A stretch of 64,000 nucleotides of DNA from Legionella jordanis (GTDB taxonomy: Bacteria; Pseudomonadota; Gammaproteobacteria; Legionellales; Legionellaceae): assembly GCF_900637635.1 (NCBI RefSeq), contig NZ_LR134383.1:1384501-1448500 (forward strand), given 5' to 3'. Position 1 is the first letter of the stretch, and each line of letters begins with the position of its first letter. The notes under the pieces are model-generated. The model was not told the origin of the DNA. It did not search any database and was given only the letters and a program-made list of their open reading frames with translations. Positions 47,320-57,172 of this stretch are shown here, piece after piece. The position numbers were made by a program, and so were the translations under genes.

Positions 47320-48348
47320 TTGAAACCTATTACCATTGCAATTGATGCGATGGGCGGGGATCATGGTCTAAAAGTTGTGATTCCTGCTTGTGTTCGTGCT
47401 GCTCGACACAATCCTGACTTAAAATTGATATTGGTTGGCGATCAAGGTCAGGTTAATGCGCATCTAAAAAAATCAGGCGTGAATAACAACCATCAGTTCA
47501 CAATTGTTCATGCCTCAGAAATTGTGGCTATGGATGAACTGCCGTCTCATGCTATGCGCAACAAAAAAGATTCTTCCATGCGTGTGGCCATCAATTTGGT
47601 GAAAGAGGGTCGTGCCCAGGCTTGTGTGAGCGCAGGAAACACCGGCGCTCTTATGGCTACAGCTCGATTTGTGCTTAAAACGCTGCCAGGTATTGATAGG
47701 CCTGCTATTATCGCAGAGCTACCTACAATGCAGGGAAGAACACGCGTTATTGATTTAGGCGCTAATGTTGATTCTTGCGCTGAGCATCTCTTCCAATTTG
47801 CTGTAATGGGATCGGCATTGATTCAAGCTGTTGATCAAAAAAATAATCCTAAAATTGGCCTGTTGAATATTGGCGTGGAAGAAATCAAAGGCAATGATCA
47901 AGTCAAACGAACCGCGCACATGTTGGCCGAATGCCATCTTATGAATTACATTGGCTATGTAGAAGGTGATCAATTTTATTCAGGCCAAGTAGATTTGGTT
48001 GTTTGCGATGGTTTTGTCGGTAACGTTGCTTTAAAAGCTAGCGAAGGTTTGGCAAAACTAATGATTTCGGTCTTAAAAGAATCCTTTTCTCGCAATATTT
48101 TTACCAAGCTCGTAGGTTTGCTTGCGATGCCTGCTCTTGGCCATCTTAAAAAGCACATGGATCCTGCACGATACAACGGTGCCAGCCTTTTGGGTTTAAA
48201 TGGCATTGTGGTCAAAAGTCACGGTGGAGCAAATGAACTAGGCTTCCAACACGCCATTGAAGAGGCGGTATTGCAAGTAAAAAATAATGTGGTCGATTTA
48301 GTGCGCGATCAAATTACGGATTTTTTAAATCAAGGTTTATTGCTATGA
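47320..48348 (+). CDS. plsX: Phosphate acyltransferase PlsX
   Basis: A 342-residue PlsX starting at TTG, 4 bases after the rpmF stop. [19 protein letters not shown] and [23 protein letters not shown] are hallmarks. It makes acyl-phosphate from acyl-ACP at the membrane. The TTG and the tight spacing suggest translation coupled to rpmF. It overlaps fabH by 4 bases. Confidence 0.96.
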   Translation: MKPITIAIDAMGGDHGLKVVIPACVRAARHNPDLKLILVGDQGQVNAHLKKSGVNNNHQFTIVHASEIVAMDELPSHAMRNKKDSSMRVAINLVKEGRAQACVSAGNTGALMATARFVLKTLPGIDRPAIIAELPTMQGRTRVIDLGANVDSCAEHLFQFAVMGSALIQAVDQKNNPKIGLLNIGVEEIKGNDQVKRTAHMLAECHLMNYIGYVEGDQFYSGQVDLVVCDGFVGNVALKASEGLAKLMISVLKESFSRNIFTKLVGLLAMPALGHLKKHMDPARYNGASLLGLNGIVVKSHGGANELGFQHAIEEAVLQVKNNVVDLVRDQITDFLNQGLLL

Positions 48349-49298
48349 AAAATGCCATTATCAATGGAACAGGCAGTTATTTACCTGAGCGCTCAGTTAG
48401 TAATCAGGAGCTGGAATCTCAACTTGATACAACGCATGAATGGATTTATTCAAGAACAGGAATTAGTAGTCGTCATATTGCATCAGAGCATGAAACGACT
48501 TCTTTCATGGCTTCAAAAGCTGCCATAAATGCATTGGCTTCATCCGATATTAATGCTGACGATTTAGATCTAATCCTTGTTGCCAGTTGTACGCCAAACC
48601 ACTTTTTTCCAAGCATGGCTTGTCATGTCCAAGATGCTTTGAAAATAAGCAAACCGATTCCTGCCTTTGACATTGGGGCTGCTTGCAGCGGTTTTGTCTA
48701 TGCTCTGGATGTGGCAAGACAATACATCGCAAGTGGTACTGCCAAACACGTCATGGTGGTCGGAAGCGAAAGTATGTCTCGGGCACTTGACTGGAGTGAT
48801 CGCTCAACTTGCGTTTTATTCGGTGATGGTGCAGGAGCTGTGGTTTTAAGCGCCAGCGACAGGCCAGGCATTCTAGGCAGCACCCTTCATGCTTCGCATG
48901 ATTTCGATGGTTTATTAACCTATCCTAATTTCTCCTCCCTGGACAACGCTGCATACATTGGCATGCGCGGCAATGAAGTATTTAAAATTGCTGTAAACAT
49001 CATGGGTGATGTTGTTGATGAAATTTTGCAAACTTGCCATTTGCAAAAATCAGACATCAACTGGTTAATTCCTCATCAAGCGAACATTCGCATAATTCAA
49101 GGCATAGCTAAAAAACTTAATTTACCTATGTCACAAGTCATTGTAACTATCGAAAACCAAGGCAACACTTCGGCGGCTTCCATTCCACTTGCTCTTGATT
49201 ATTCCATTCGTGAAAACCGCATCCAGCGAGGGGATTTGCTTTTGCTGGAGTCGTTTGGCGGAGGAATGACTTGGGGTGCCATGGCTATTCGTTACTAA
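48345..49298 (+). CDS. fabH: 3-oxoacyl-ACP synthase III
   Basis: A 317-residue Fab[15 protein letters not shown] has the catalytic Cys, IPHQANIRI the His, and [14 protein letters not shown] the Asn. It condenses acetyl-CoA with malonyl-ACP to start fatty acid synthesis. ATG overlaps the plsX stop (ATGA). Confidence 0.98.
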   Translation: MKNAIINGTGSYLPERSVSNQELESQLDTTHEWIYSRTGISSRHIASEHETTSFMASKAAINALASSDINADDLDLILVASCTPNHFFPSMACHVQDALKISKPIPAFDIGAACSGFVYALDVARQYIASGTAKHVMVVGSESMSRALDWSDRSTCVLFGDGAGAVVLSASDRPGILGSTLHASHDFDGLLTYPNFSSLDNAAYIGMRGNEVFKIAVNIMGDVVDEILQTCHLQKSDINWLIPHQANIRIIQGIAKKLNLPMSQVIVTIENQGNTSAASIPLALDYSIRENRIQRGDLLLLESFGGGMTWGAMAIRY

Positions 49299-49327
49299 AC
49301 TGACAGGACCGGAGCATTTAATTAATT

Positions 49328-50266
49328 ATGACTAATTTTGCTTTTGTTTTCCCAGGCCAAGGTTCCCAGAATATTGGCATGCTGTCTGAGCTTGCTGAAC
49401 AGTATCCAATTATTCAGGAGAGTTTTGCACAAGTTTCCAACCGTCTGGGTTATGATGTTTGGCAATTGACCCAAGAAGGTCCAGAAGAAAAGTTAAATCA
49501 AACAGAAATTACTCAGGTAGTCATGTTGACCGCCGATGTGGCTGTGTTTAAATTGCTGCAAAAAAACACATCAGTAAAACCTCAAATGATGGCTGGCCAT
49601 AGTTTAGGTGAATATGCGGCCTTAGTCTGTGCTGGTGCAATTGAGTTAGCAGATGCCGCTCACCTTGTGGCCCGTCGCGGTCAACTCATGCAAAAACACG
49701 TTCCACTTGGGCAAGGGGCTATGGCTGCCATTGTCGGTCTTAGTGACGAACAAGTTAAAAGCTTATGTCAACAGGCCAGTAATTCAGAATTTCAAGTTAT
49801 GCCGGCTAATTACAATGCCATCGGTCAAGTTGTTATTGCTGGGCATACGGTTGCTGTTGAAGAGGCTATAAAATTGGCTGAGGACATGGGGGCTCGTTTG
49901 GCCAAAATTATCCCAGTAAGTGTGCCTTGCCATTGCCCTTTACTGGAAAAAGCCGCTGCAGCTTTTGAAGAAGACCTGGCTAAGGCTAATTTTCAAAAAC
50001 CTGAATACGACGTCATTTCAAATGTGAATTTAAGTGTCTATCAATCTCCTCAAGAAATCCGCGCTCTACTTAAGGAGCAACTCTATCGGCCAGTTCGATG
50101 GGTTGAAACCATTCAACTTATGAAGCAAAAAGGCATTGACCACGTGATTGAATGCGGACCAGGTAAAGTGCTAAGTGGTCTTGTAAAACGCATTGATAAA
50201 AATTTATCGGCAATGAGCGTGAATGACGTTTCGAGCTTTCAACAAGCTGTAACGCAGTTGATTTAA
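49328..50266 (+). CDS. fabD: Malonyl-CoA:ACP transacylase
   Basis: A 312-residue FabD. VFPGQGSQNIGML is the oxyanion motif, GHSLGEYAALVCAG contains the catalytic Ser, and SVPCHCPLL the catalytic His. It loads malonate onto ACP. A GGAG ribosome site lies before ATG 49328, 29 bases after fabH. Confidence 0.97.
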   Translation: MTNFAFVFPGQGSQNIGMLSELAEQYPIIQESFAQVSNRLGYDVWQLTQEGPEEKLNQTEITQVVMLTADVAVFKLLQKNTSVKPQMMAGHSLGEYAALVCAGAIELADAAHLVARRGQLMQKHVPLGQGAMAAIVGLSDEQVKSLCQQASNSEFQVMPANYNAIGQVVIAGHTVAVEEAIKLAEDMGARLAKIIPVSVPCHCPLLEKAAAAFEEDLAKANFQKPEYDVISNVNLSVYQSPQEIRALLKEQLYRPVRWVETIQLMKQKGIDHVIECGPGKVLSGLVKRIDKNLSAMSVNDVSSFQQAVTQLI

Positions 50267-50289
50267 ATTGATTATATTTGAGGATTAGC

Positions 50290-51036
50290 ATGTCAAATTT
50301 ACAAGGGAAAATTGCACTAGTAACCGGAGCGAGCAGAGGGATTGGCAAAGCCATTGCCTTAAACCTGGCTCAGAAAGGTGCGTATGTAATTGGAACTGCC
50401 ACAACTTCCGAGGGTGCTCAAAAGCTAACGGATTTATTCAAACAGGAACAAGTAGCTGGTGAAGGGAAAGTGCTTGATGTAACTAGCAAGGAAGGGGTTG
50501 AAAATTTCATGACCCAACTGGCTGATGCAGATAAAAACCCCGGGATTCTTATCAATAATGCCGGCATTACCTGCGATAATCTATTATTAAGAATGGATGA
50601 CGAGGAATGGTATAAGGTTATTGAAACCAATTTGAATGCTATATTTCGAATAACCAAAGCTTGTCTTAAACCTATGTTTCGAGCACGATGGGGCCGTATT
50701 ATCAGCATTGGCTCTGTCGTGGGCGCCAGCGGAAATACTGGGCAGGCCAATTACACAGCTGCTAAGGCAGGGGTTGTAGGTTTTAGTAAATCTTTAGCCC
50801 AGGAAATTGGCAGTCGTAATATTACAGTAAATGTTGTTGCGCCAGGGTTTATTGATACTGATATGACCAGTGCATTGCCTGATATGGTCAAAGAGGAAAT
50901 GCTAAAGCGCATCCCACTTAAACGATTTGGTAAAGTTGAAGATATTGCTGAAACAGTAGCCTTTTTGGCTTCGGACTATGCAAATTATATTACAGGTGAG
51001 ACCATCCATGTGAATGGTGGCATGTATATGGATTAA
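50290..51036 (+). CDS. fabG: 3-oxoacyl-ACP reductase
   Basis: A 248-residue SDR. VTGASRGIGKAIALNLAQKG binds NADPH, NNAGITCDNL and YTAAKAGVVGFSKSLA (YxxxK) follow, and GETIHVNGGMYM ends it. It reduces 3-oxoacyl-ACP. ATG 50290 follows GAGGATTAGC; the frame extends to a TTG four codons earlier. Confidence 0.97.
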   Translation: MSNLQGKIALVTGASRGIGKAIALNLAQKGAYVIGTATTSEGAQKLTDLFKQEQVAGEGKVLDVTSKEGVENFMTQLADADKNPGILINNAGITCDNLLLRMDDEEWYKVIETNLNAIFRITKACLKPMFRARWGRIISIGSVVGASGNTGQANYTAAKAGVVGFSKSLAQEIGSRNITVNVVAPGFIDTDMTSALPDMVKEEMLKRIPLKRFGKVEDIAETVAFLASDYANYITGETIHVNGGMYMD

Positions 51037-51109
51037 ATGGCTTGCGTTCTTTGAATAATTGAATAAACTAGCCTACAAGACTTTTTTAACCTAAGAGGAA
51101 ATACAAGTT

Positions 51110-51358
51110 ATGAGTACAGTTGAAGAACGAGTTCGCAAGATTGTTATTGAGCAATTGGGCGTTAATGGAGAGGACTTAAAAAACAACGCATCCTTTGTTG
51201 ATGACTTAGGTGCTGACTCTCTGGATACTGTTGAGTTGGTGATGGCTCTCGAAGAAGAATTTGAAACCGAAATTCCAGATGAAAAGGCTGAAAAAATCAC
51301 CACTATTCAAGAAGCGATCGATTATATTGAATCAAATCTTAATAAAGAAGAAGCTTAA
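51110..51358 (+). CDS. acpP: Acyl carrier protein
   Basis: An 82-residue acidic [22 protein letters not shown] contains the Ser37 that takes phosphopantetheine. [20 protein letters not shown] follows. ATG 51110 has AAGAGGAAATACAAGTT upstream. It is the carrier for all the neighbouring Fab enzymes. Confidence 0.98.
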   Translation: MSTVEERVRKIVIEQLGVNGEDLKNNASFVDDLGADSLDTVELVMALEEEFETEIPDEKAEKITTIQEAIDYIESNLNKEEA

Positions 51359-51378
51359 TAACTTCAAGGAGTTTTCCG

Positions 51379-52617
51379 TTGACTAAGCGGCGTGTTGTTG
51401 TTACCGGCATGGGGATGGTTACCCCTGTCGGACTAAATGTAGAGCAAACCTGGCAAAATATTTTAGCTGGTAAAAGTGGTGTTGGTATGGTTGAAGGATT
51501 CGACACTACTGAATACCCTACTAAAATATGGGCAAAGGTAAAAAACTTTAATATAGAAAACTACTTGCCGCTAAAAGACGCCAGGAAAATGGATGTATTC
51601 ACTCAATATGGTGTTGCAGCCGCGGATGAAGCTCTTGCTGATTCTGGTTTAGTCATTAATGATGAACTTGCATTGCGCACTGGTATTGCTGTTGGTGCAG
51701 GTATCGGTGGTATTGAAACCATTACCAACAACCAGGATAAACTGGTAGCCGGTGGCCCTCGCAAGGTGTCTCCGTTTTTTATCCCTGCCGGTATCATCAA
51801 CATGGTGGCAGGACAGATTTCCATTAGGCATAAGCTGAAGGGACCTAATATTTCCGTCGTTACCGCTTGCACTACTGGAACTCATAATATCGGTTTAGCC
51901 GGACGTATGATTGCTTATGGTGATGCTGACGTTATGGTATGTGGTGGGGCTGAAATGACAACCACTCCGTTGTGTCTTGCTGGTTTTTCTGCAATCCGTT
52001 CATTATCCAAGCGTAATGATGAGCCTGAAAAAGCCTCAAGGCCTTGGGACAAGGATCGAGATGGTTTTGTCATGGGCGAAGGTGCTGGAGTCTTGATTCT
52101 TGAAGAATATGAACATGCTAAAGCCCGTGGTGCAACCATTTATGCTGAATTAGTTGGCTTTGGTATGTCAGGGGATGCTTACCATATCACCGCTCCTGAT
52201 GAGGATGCAGATGGTGCAACCCGTGCTATGGCCGCTGCTATTCAGGATGCAGGTATTGATGTCAGTGAAATTGATTACATCAATGCTCATGGTACATCCA
52301 CCTATTTGAATGATTTAAATGAAACCAAAGCTGTCAAACGCTTGTTTAAAGAGCATGCTTATAAATTGGCAATGAGCTCAACAAAATCCATGACTGGTCA
52401 CTTGTTGGGTGCGGCTGGTGCGGTCGAAGCCATTTTTAGTATTCTTGCCATAAAAGATCAAATAGCACCACCTACCATTAATCTAGACAATCCTGATGAG
52501 GATTGTGATTTAAATTATGTCCCTCATCGCCCCCAAGAAATGCGCATTAATTATGCATTAAGCAATTCACTGGGCTTTGGTGGTACAAACGGAAGTTTAA
52601 TTTTTAAGCGGGTATAG
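51379..52617 (+). CDS. fabF: 3-oxoacyl-ACP synthase II
   Basis: A 412-residue [37 protein letters not shown] has the nucleophile Cys; INAHGTST and [14 protein letters not shown] carry the two His. It elongates acyl chains, including cis-vaccenate formation. It starts at TTG with an ideal AAGGAG at 7 bases. Confidence 0.97.
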   Translation: MTKRRVVVTGMGMVTPVGLNVEQTWQNILAGKSGVGMVEGFDTTEYPTKIWAKVKNFNIENYLPLKDARKMDVFTQYGVAAADEALADSGLVINDELALRTGIAVGAGIGGIETITNNQDKLVAGGPRKVSPFFIPAGIINMVAGQISIRHKLKGPNISVVTACTTGTHNIGLAGRMIAYGDADVMVCGGAEMTTTPLCLAGFSAIRSLSKRNDEPEKASRPWDKDRDGFVMGEGAGVLILEEYEHAKARGATIYAELVGFGMSGDAYHITAPDEDADGATRAMAAAIQDAGIDVSEIDYINAHGTSTYLNDLNETKAVKRLFKEHAYKLAMSSTKSMTGHLLGAAGAVEAIFSILAIKDQIAPPTINLDNPDEDCDLNYVPHRPQEMRINYALSNSLGFGGTNGSLIFKRV

Positions 52618-53613
52618 ATGAAACGCCCGCTTAAATTAATTCTATTGGCTTGCTTTTTACTCAGTTTATTTAGCGTTGTTGCTGTAGGATATTTTTTTTA
52701 TAATTTATTCTCGCGGCCAATGCTCCCTGAGGGAGCACAGCCTGCAATTGTAACGATTGATAAAAACACTTCCGCCTCAACCTTCGTACATCATTTAAAA
52801 ACCAGGCATTTGATCCCCTCGAGCCGACTACTGCTTTATTGGATTAAGGTGAAAGGGTTGGCACCTCAATTAAAAGCAGGGATATATGAAGTCAAACCTG
52901 GTGAATCAATCAGTCATTTTTTAACAAAAGTTGTTTCTGGTGAAGTATTGGTTCAGTCATTTAGCATTATTGAAGGAACTACTATTAATCAGGTTAAAGC
53001 GAATCTGGCGAATGCACCATTTTTGAAATCTGGTTTAAACGATTGGCAAGGAATCCAGGCTAATTACTTAAGTCCCGAAGGGCTTTTGCTCGCCGATACT
53101 TATCAATATGATGCAGGCAGCGAGGCCAATAATTTGCTGAAGCGCGCCAATCAAAACTTATTGCAGTATCTGGAGTATTGCTGGAAAACCAGGGATCCTG
53201 ATTTACCCTACCAATCTGCCTATGAATTACTGATTGCAGCCTCCATTTTAGAAAAGGAAACCTCCATTCCTGCTGAGCGTAAATTAATTTCCGGCGTTCT
53301 TGTTAATCGCTTAAAAAAACATATGCTGCTGCAAATGGATCCTACCGTTATATATGCTTTAGGCCCTAGCTATCGCGGTAAATTGAGCCACGAGGATTTA
53401 TCAGTGGATTCGCCCTACAATACCTATCGCTATCACGGATTACCGCCAACCCCTATTGCAATGGTAGGAAAAGGGTCCTTGGATGCAGCAGCTCACCCTC
53501 AAAAAACCGACTATCTTTATTTCGTAGCAAAAGGGGACGGCTCGCATCAGTTCTCCGTTAATTACGAAGAGCAAAAAAAAGCCATTTCCGAATATCAAGG
53601 CAAGGGATCCTAA
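52618..53613 (+). CDS. mltG: Endolytic transglycosylase MltG
   Basis: A 331-residue YceG-type protein. It has an N-terminal membrane helix (LILLACFLLSLFSVVAVGYFF), a LysM-like region, and the catalytic block AASILEKETSIPAERKLISGVLVNRLK with QMDPTVIYALG. It cuts nascent glycan strands. It starts directly at the fabF stop. Confidence 0.95.
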   Translation: MKRPLKLILLACFLLSLFSVVAVGYFFYNLFSRPMLPEGAQPAIVTIDKNTSASTFVHHLKTRHLIPSSRLLLYWIKVKGLAPQLKAGIYEVKPGESISHFLTKVVSGEVLVQSFSIIEGTTINQVKANLANAPFLKSGLNDWQGIQANYLSPEGLLLADTYQYDAGSEANNLLKRANQNLLQYLEYCWKTRDPDLPYQSAYELLIAASILEKETSIPAERKLISGVLVNRLKKHMLLQMDPTVIYALGPSYRGKLSHEDLSVDSPYNTYRYHGLPPTPIAMVGKGSLDAAAHPQKTDYLYFVAKGDGSHQFSVNYEEQKKAISEYQGKGS

Positions 53614-53614
53614 T

Positions 53615-54256
53615 ATGATGAGGCAGGGCCGTTTCATAGTGGTAGAGGGCTTGGAAGGAGCAGGGAAGTCCACGGCTGTGCAAACAATTAAAGAGTATCT
53701 GGAGAATTGTCTTCCACAGGTGATTATCACCCGGGAGCCAGGTGGAACTCGTATTGGGGAAACGGTGAGGAGTCTCATCAAAGAAAAAGTAGATCATGAA
53801 ATCATTGACCCAAGGGTTGAACTGCTGCTGCTTTATTCGGCTAGAGTACAATTGCTTGAGGAGTTAATTAAACCGGCATTAAATCAAGGAACTTGGGTTT
53901 TGGGTGATCGCTTCGAATTATCGACTTATGCTTATCAAGGAGGAGGCAGGCATCTTGATCTGGAAATGATCTCTACTTTGTCCAGGTACTGTCTACAGGG
54001 CTTTAAACCCGATTTAATTTTCTTTTTAGATATTGCTCCGGAACTTGGTCTCAGTCGGGCAAAGAAGCGCAGTGCTGCAGATCGGATTGAGCAAGAATCA
54101 TTGGCATTTTTTACCGATGTTGCAAATGCCTACCATAAAATGATTAGCCATATGGATAATGTGGTTTGTATTGATGCAGGTCTGCCATTGGAACAAGTGC
54201 AAGAATCCATCGTTGAGCACCTTAAACTGTTTATAGCTAAAAATGCAGTCTTCTAA
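53615..54256 (+). CDS. tmk: Thymidylate kinase
   Basis: A 213-residue TMP kinase. The P-loop is VEGLEGAGKSTAV, and TREPGGTRIGE is the DR(Y/H)-like substrate loop with the DRFELSTYAYQGGGR motif. It phosphorylates dTMP. It starts 1 base after mltG and overlaps holB by 14 bases. Confidence 0.97.
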   Translation: MMRQGRFIVVEGLEGAGKSTAVQTIKEYLENCLPQVIITREPGGTRIGETVRSLIKEKVDHEIIDPRVELLLLYSARVQLLEELIKPALNQGTWVLGDRFELSTYAYQGGGRHLDLEMISTLSRYCLQGFKPDLIFFLDIAPELGLSRAKKRSAADRIEQESLAFFTDVANAYHKMISHMDNVVCIDAGLPLEQVQESIVEHLKLFIAKNAVF

Positions 54257-55163
54257 AATTCCTCAATTTTCAGCTGATTATGCAAAATGGTGGGAGCGCT
54301 TTTGCAATATTTACCGCCATGAAAGATTGCCTCACGCTTTTTTGTTGGTTTCTCCTGCGACCATGACTTCTCTCGATTTTGTCTATACCATGGCTGCTGT
54401 ATTGCTTTGCAATCGAGAAACCAAGCCTTGTGGCGAATGTCAATCATGTCGCTTAGTTTCCGCTAAAATGCATCCAGATTTAAATGTAATAAAACCGGAT
54501 AAGGCGGGGGGCATAATAAAAATTGATCAGATTCGTGAGCTACAAGACCTCGCTTACCATTCTCCCCAATTGGGAGTAAGACGTATAATTTTGCTGCAAC
54601 CTGCAGAAAAAATGAATGTGCCAGCGGCCAATGCGCTGTTAAAACTTCTGGAGGAACCTCCTACTTCCCTCACTTTCATATTACTTGCAGAGCACATTAG
54701 CACAATTTTACCCACCATATTAAGTCGATGCCAGCAATGGCATCTCCCTTTAGCTCAAGATTGGACTGCCTTGTCAGCGGAAGGGGCCGCGGATAAAAGT
54801 GAGCGGGAAAAATTGCTTGCTGAGCGCGAGGAAATCATTCAAGAGCTCATTAGCTTGGTTAAGGGTAATATTAGCGTTTGCGCTCTGGCTTCAAAATGGG
54901 CTATTCACGGGTTTTCGGATCTCATTTGGCTACTCTCTTTAATCAATGCCCAAATGCTTAAATATCTGCTGGCAGGCTCAAAAGAGGAGCACAGTGAGGC
55001 TCAGTTATTACAAGAGTTGGCAAACTGCTTTACTCCACCAATCTTATTTCGTCAAATGGATGAGTTATACAGTATTGTTAAAAAATTAAACAAAAATCTA
55101 AATATTAATCCATTACTCACCTTGGAAAATTTGCTCTTGGGTTATAAGTCTTTCCCTGGTTAG
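54243..55163 (+). CDS. holB: DNA polymerase III delta-prime subunit
   Basis: A 306-residue clamp-loader subunit. The zinc-binding cysteines are in LLCNRETKPCGECQSCRL, and ILSRCQQWHLP carries the SRC motif. As expected for delta-prime, the P-loop is degenerate. It works with tau/gamma and delta to load the beta clamp. The ATG lies inside tmk (14-base overlap). Confidence 0.93.
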   Translation: MQSSKIPQFSADYAKWWERFCNIYRHERLPHAFLLVSPATMTSLDFVYTMAAVLLCNRETKPCGECQSCRLVSAKMHPDLNVIKPDKAGGIIKIDQIRELQDLAYHSPQLGVRRIILLQPAEKMNVPAANALLKLLEEPPTSLTFILLAEHISTILPTILSRCQQWHLPLAQDWTALSAEGAADKSEREKLLAEREEIIQELISLVKGNISVCALASKWAIHGFSDLIWLLSLINAQMLKYLLAGSKEEHSEAQLLQELANCFTPPILFRQMDELYSIVKKLNKNLNINPLLTLENLLLGYKSFPG

Positions 55164-55207
55164 GCATTCAAGCTAAACTTCATTTTAAACTGATTAGAGA
55201 CCTAAAT

Positions 55208-55990
55208 ATGCTAGTTGATTCTCACTGCCATCTCAATTTTATTGATTTAACAGAATTTAATAATGATTTAGGTAATCTTCTTGAGAGGGCGAAAGAAAAC
55301 GGCGTCCATCATTTTCTTTGTGTTTGCGTCGAATTAACCGATTATCCCAGTTTACGTAAGTTAGCTGAGCATTATGAAAACATCAGTATTTCAGTTGGCT
55401 TGCATCCAAACAGCGAAGTCAATGAAGAACCAAATTCAAATATTTTGTATGAACTGGCGCAGCATCCAAACTGTATTGCCATTGGTGAAACGGGTCTGGA
55501 CTATTATAGAACCGAGCACGCGGATCGGATAAATAATCAAAAAGAACGATTTAGGACTCATATTCGTACAGCTTTAGCATCCAAAAAACCTCTAATTGTT
55601 CATACTCGACAAGCGGCGGAAGATACGCTGCAAATTATGGCGGAAGAAAAGGCGGCTGATGTAGGTGGAGTAATGCATTGCTTTGCAGAAAATTGGGATG
55701 TTGCCCAAAAAGCGATGGATCTTAATTTTTATATTTCTTTTTCAGGTATTGTAACGTTTAAAAACGCCACGCTTTTGCATGAAGTTGCAAAAAAGGTACC
55801 GCTAGATCGCATGTTAATAGAAACTGATTCACCTTATTTAGCACCAGTACCTTATCGGGGAAAACAAAACCATCCAGCTTTGGTGAAATATGTTGCTGAA
55901 GCGATTGCAGATTTGCGTCAGACCAGTTATGAGGAAATTGCACACCACAGTACTCAAAATTTTTATCGCTGTTTTAACCTTAAGCAATAA
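55208..55990 (+). CDS. TatD-family metal-dependent hydrolase
   Basis: A 260-residue TIM-barrel hydrolase. The first metal motif is VDSHCHLNF; GLHPNSEV, GETGLDYYR, HTRQAAEDT and HCFAENWDVAQKAM follow, with ETDSPYLAPVP near the end. TatD-like proteins act as DNase or D-aminoacyl hydrolases. The position after holB is conserved (YcfH type). Confidence 0.95.
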   Translation: MLVDSHCHLNFIDLTEFNNDLGNLLERAKENGVHHFLCVCVELTDYPSLRKLAEHYENISISVGLHPNSEVNEEPNSNILYELAQHPNCIAIGETGLDYYRTEHADRINNQKERFRTHIRTALASKKPLIVHTRQAAEDTLQIMAEEKAADVGGVMHCFAENWDVAQKAMDLNFYISFSGIVTFKNATLLHEVAKKVPLDRMLIETDSPYLAPVPYRGKQNHPALVKYVAEAIADLRQTSYEEIAHHSTQNFYRCFNLKQ

Positions 55991-55995
55991 CCATT

Positions 55996-57123
55996 ATGAA
56001 TGAAACCAACGGCAAATCAGGTGAACAATTATTTTTGGGGTTAATGTCCGGCACCAGTATGGATGGTATAGATGCGGCATTGATTGATTGCAGCACGCAT
56101 AATTTTATAGCAGGAGTTACCCGTCCTTACAGTAAAGAGGCAAAATTAAGTTTAAATGAGGTTGTCTCTGGCGAGAACCAGTCTCTGAAGGCAATTAGCC
56201 AATTAAATCGGATATTGGGTCTGGAATTTGCACAAGCAGCTATAGAACTACTTGACAAAGCACAGATTCCCGCGGAGCGAATTAAAGCCATTGGAAGCCA
56301 TGGGCAAACTGTTTGCCATGATGCATATGCCGATATTCCCTATACTCTGCAGTTGGGTTGTGCACATACGATAGCCGAAGCAACCCGCATTAAAGTTGTT
56401 GCTGATTTTAGGACTCGTGATTTGGTGGTAGGAGGGCAAGGTGCTCCTTTTGCTCCCATCTATCACCAGGCTCTTTTTGCTCATATTGAACATCCGCTGA
56501 TACTAGTTAATGTCGGTGGTGTTGCTAATGTGACTTGCTTAATGTCTGGCGGTCATGTCTATGGCTATGACTTAGGGCCTGGAAATTGTCTTATGGATGC
56601 CTGGATTAAAAAACATCGAGAATTGGATTTTGATAAAAATGGGGACTGGGCGCGTTCTGGACAGGTGATCATGCCCCTTCTTGATCAGTTATTAAGTGAT
56701 CCATTTTTTAAAAAGCCGTTCCCGAAGAGTATTGGCAAGGAATATTTCTCATTGGAGTGGATAAATCCATTCCTCCAAACTAATTGGGCCAATGCGGATG
56801 TACAAGCCACACTACTTCAGTTGACTTCCAGCATTGTGGTCGAAGCGATGACTAAAGAAGGGATACAGGCGAAGGAGGTTCTTATTTGTGGTGGCGGGGC
56901 TCATAATTTGGCTCTGCTTGATTCGCTTAGCAAACTCTTGCCTGACACGAAGGTTAAAAGCACCAGTGCTTATGGGATTGATCCTGATTTTATTGAAGCT
57001 GCGATGTTTGCCTGGTTGGCAGAAAAGACATTATCTAACATAGCTTTAGATCTTTCTCAAATCACAGGAGCCAGGCGCAAAGCCATTCTTGGTACAATCT
57101 ATCCTGCAGGCATTGACAAATGA
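55996..57123 (+). CDS. anmK: Anhydro-N-acetylmuramic acid kinase
   Basis: A 375-residue kinase. GLMSGTSMDGIDAAL is the N-terminal ATP motif, and GSHGQTVCHD, FRTRDLVVGGQGAPFAPIYHQALF and NVGGVANVT are all family blocks. It phosphorylates and hydrates anhydroMurNAc in wall recycling. It starts 5 bases after the TatD-like gene. Confidence 0.97.
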   Translation: MNETNGKSGEQLFLGLMSGTSMDGIDAALIDCSTHNFIAGVTRPYSKEAKLSLNEVVSGENQSLKAISQLNRILGLEFAQAAIELLDKAQIPAERIKAIGSHGQTVCHDAYADIPYTLQLGCAHTIAEATRIKVVADFRTRDLVVGGQGAPFAPIYHQALFAHIEHPLILVNVGGVANVTCLMSGGHVYGYDLGPGNCLMDAWIKKHRELDFDKNGDWARSGQVIMPLLDQLLSDPFFKKPFPKSIGKEYFSLEWINPFLQTNWANADVQATLLQLTSSIVVEAMTKEGIQAKEVLICGGGAHNLALLDSLSKLLPDTKVKSTSAYGIDPDFIEAAMFAWLAEKTLSNIALDLSQITGARRKAILGTIYPAGIDK

Positions 57124-57172
57124 ATTTCGCTTGCGGTGTAATGTGCGTTTTTGAATAGGCAAAGATATTATT

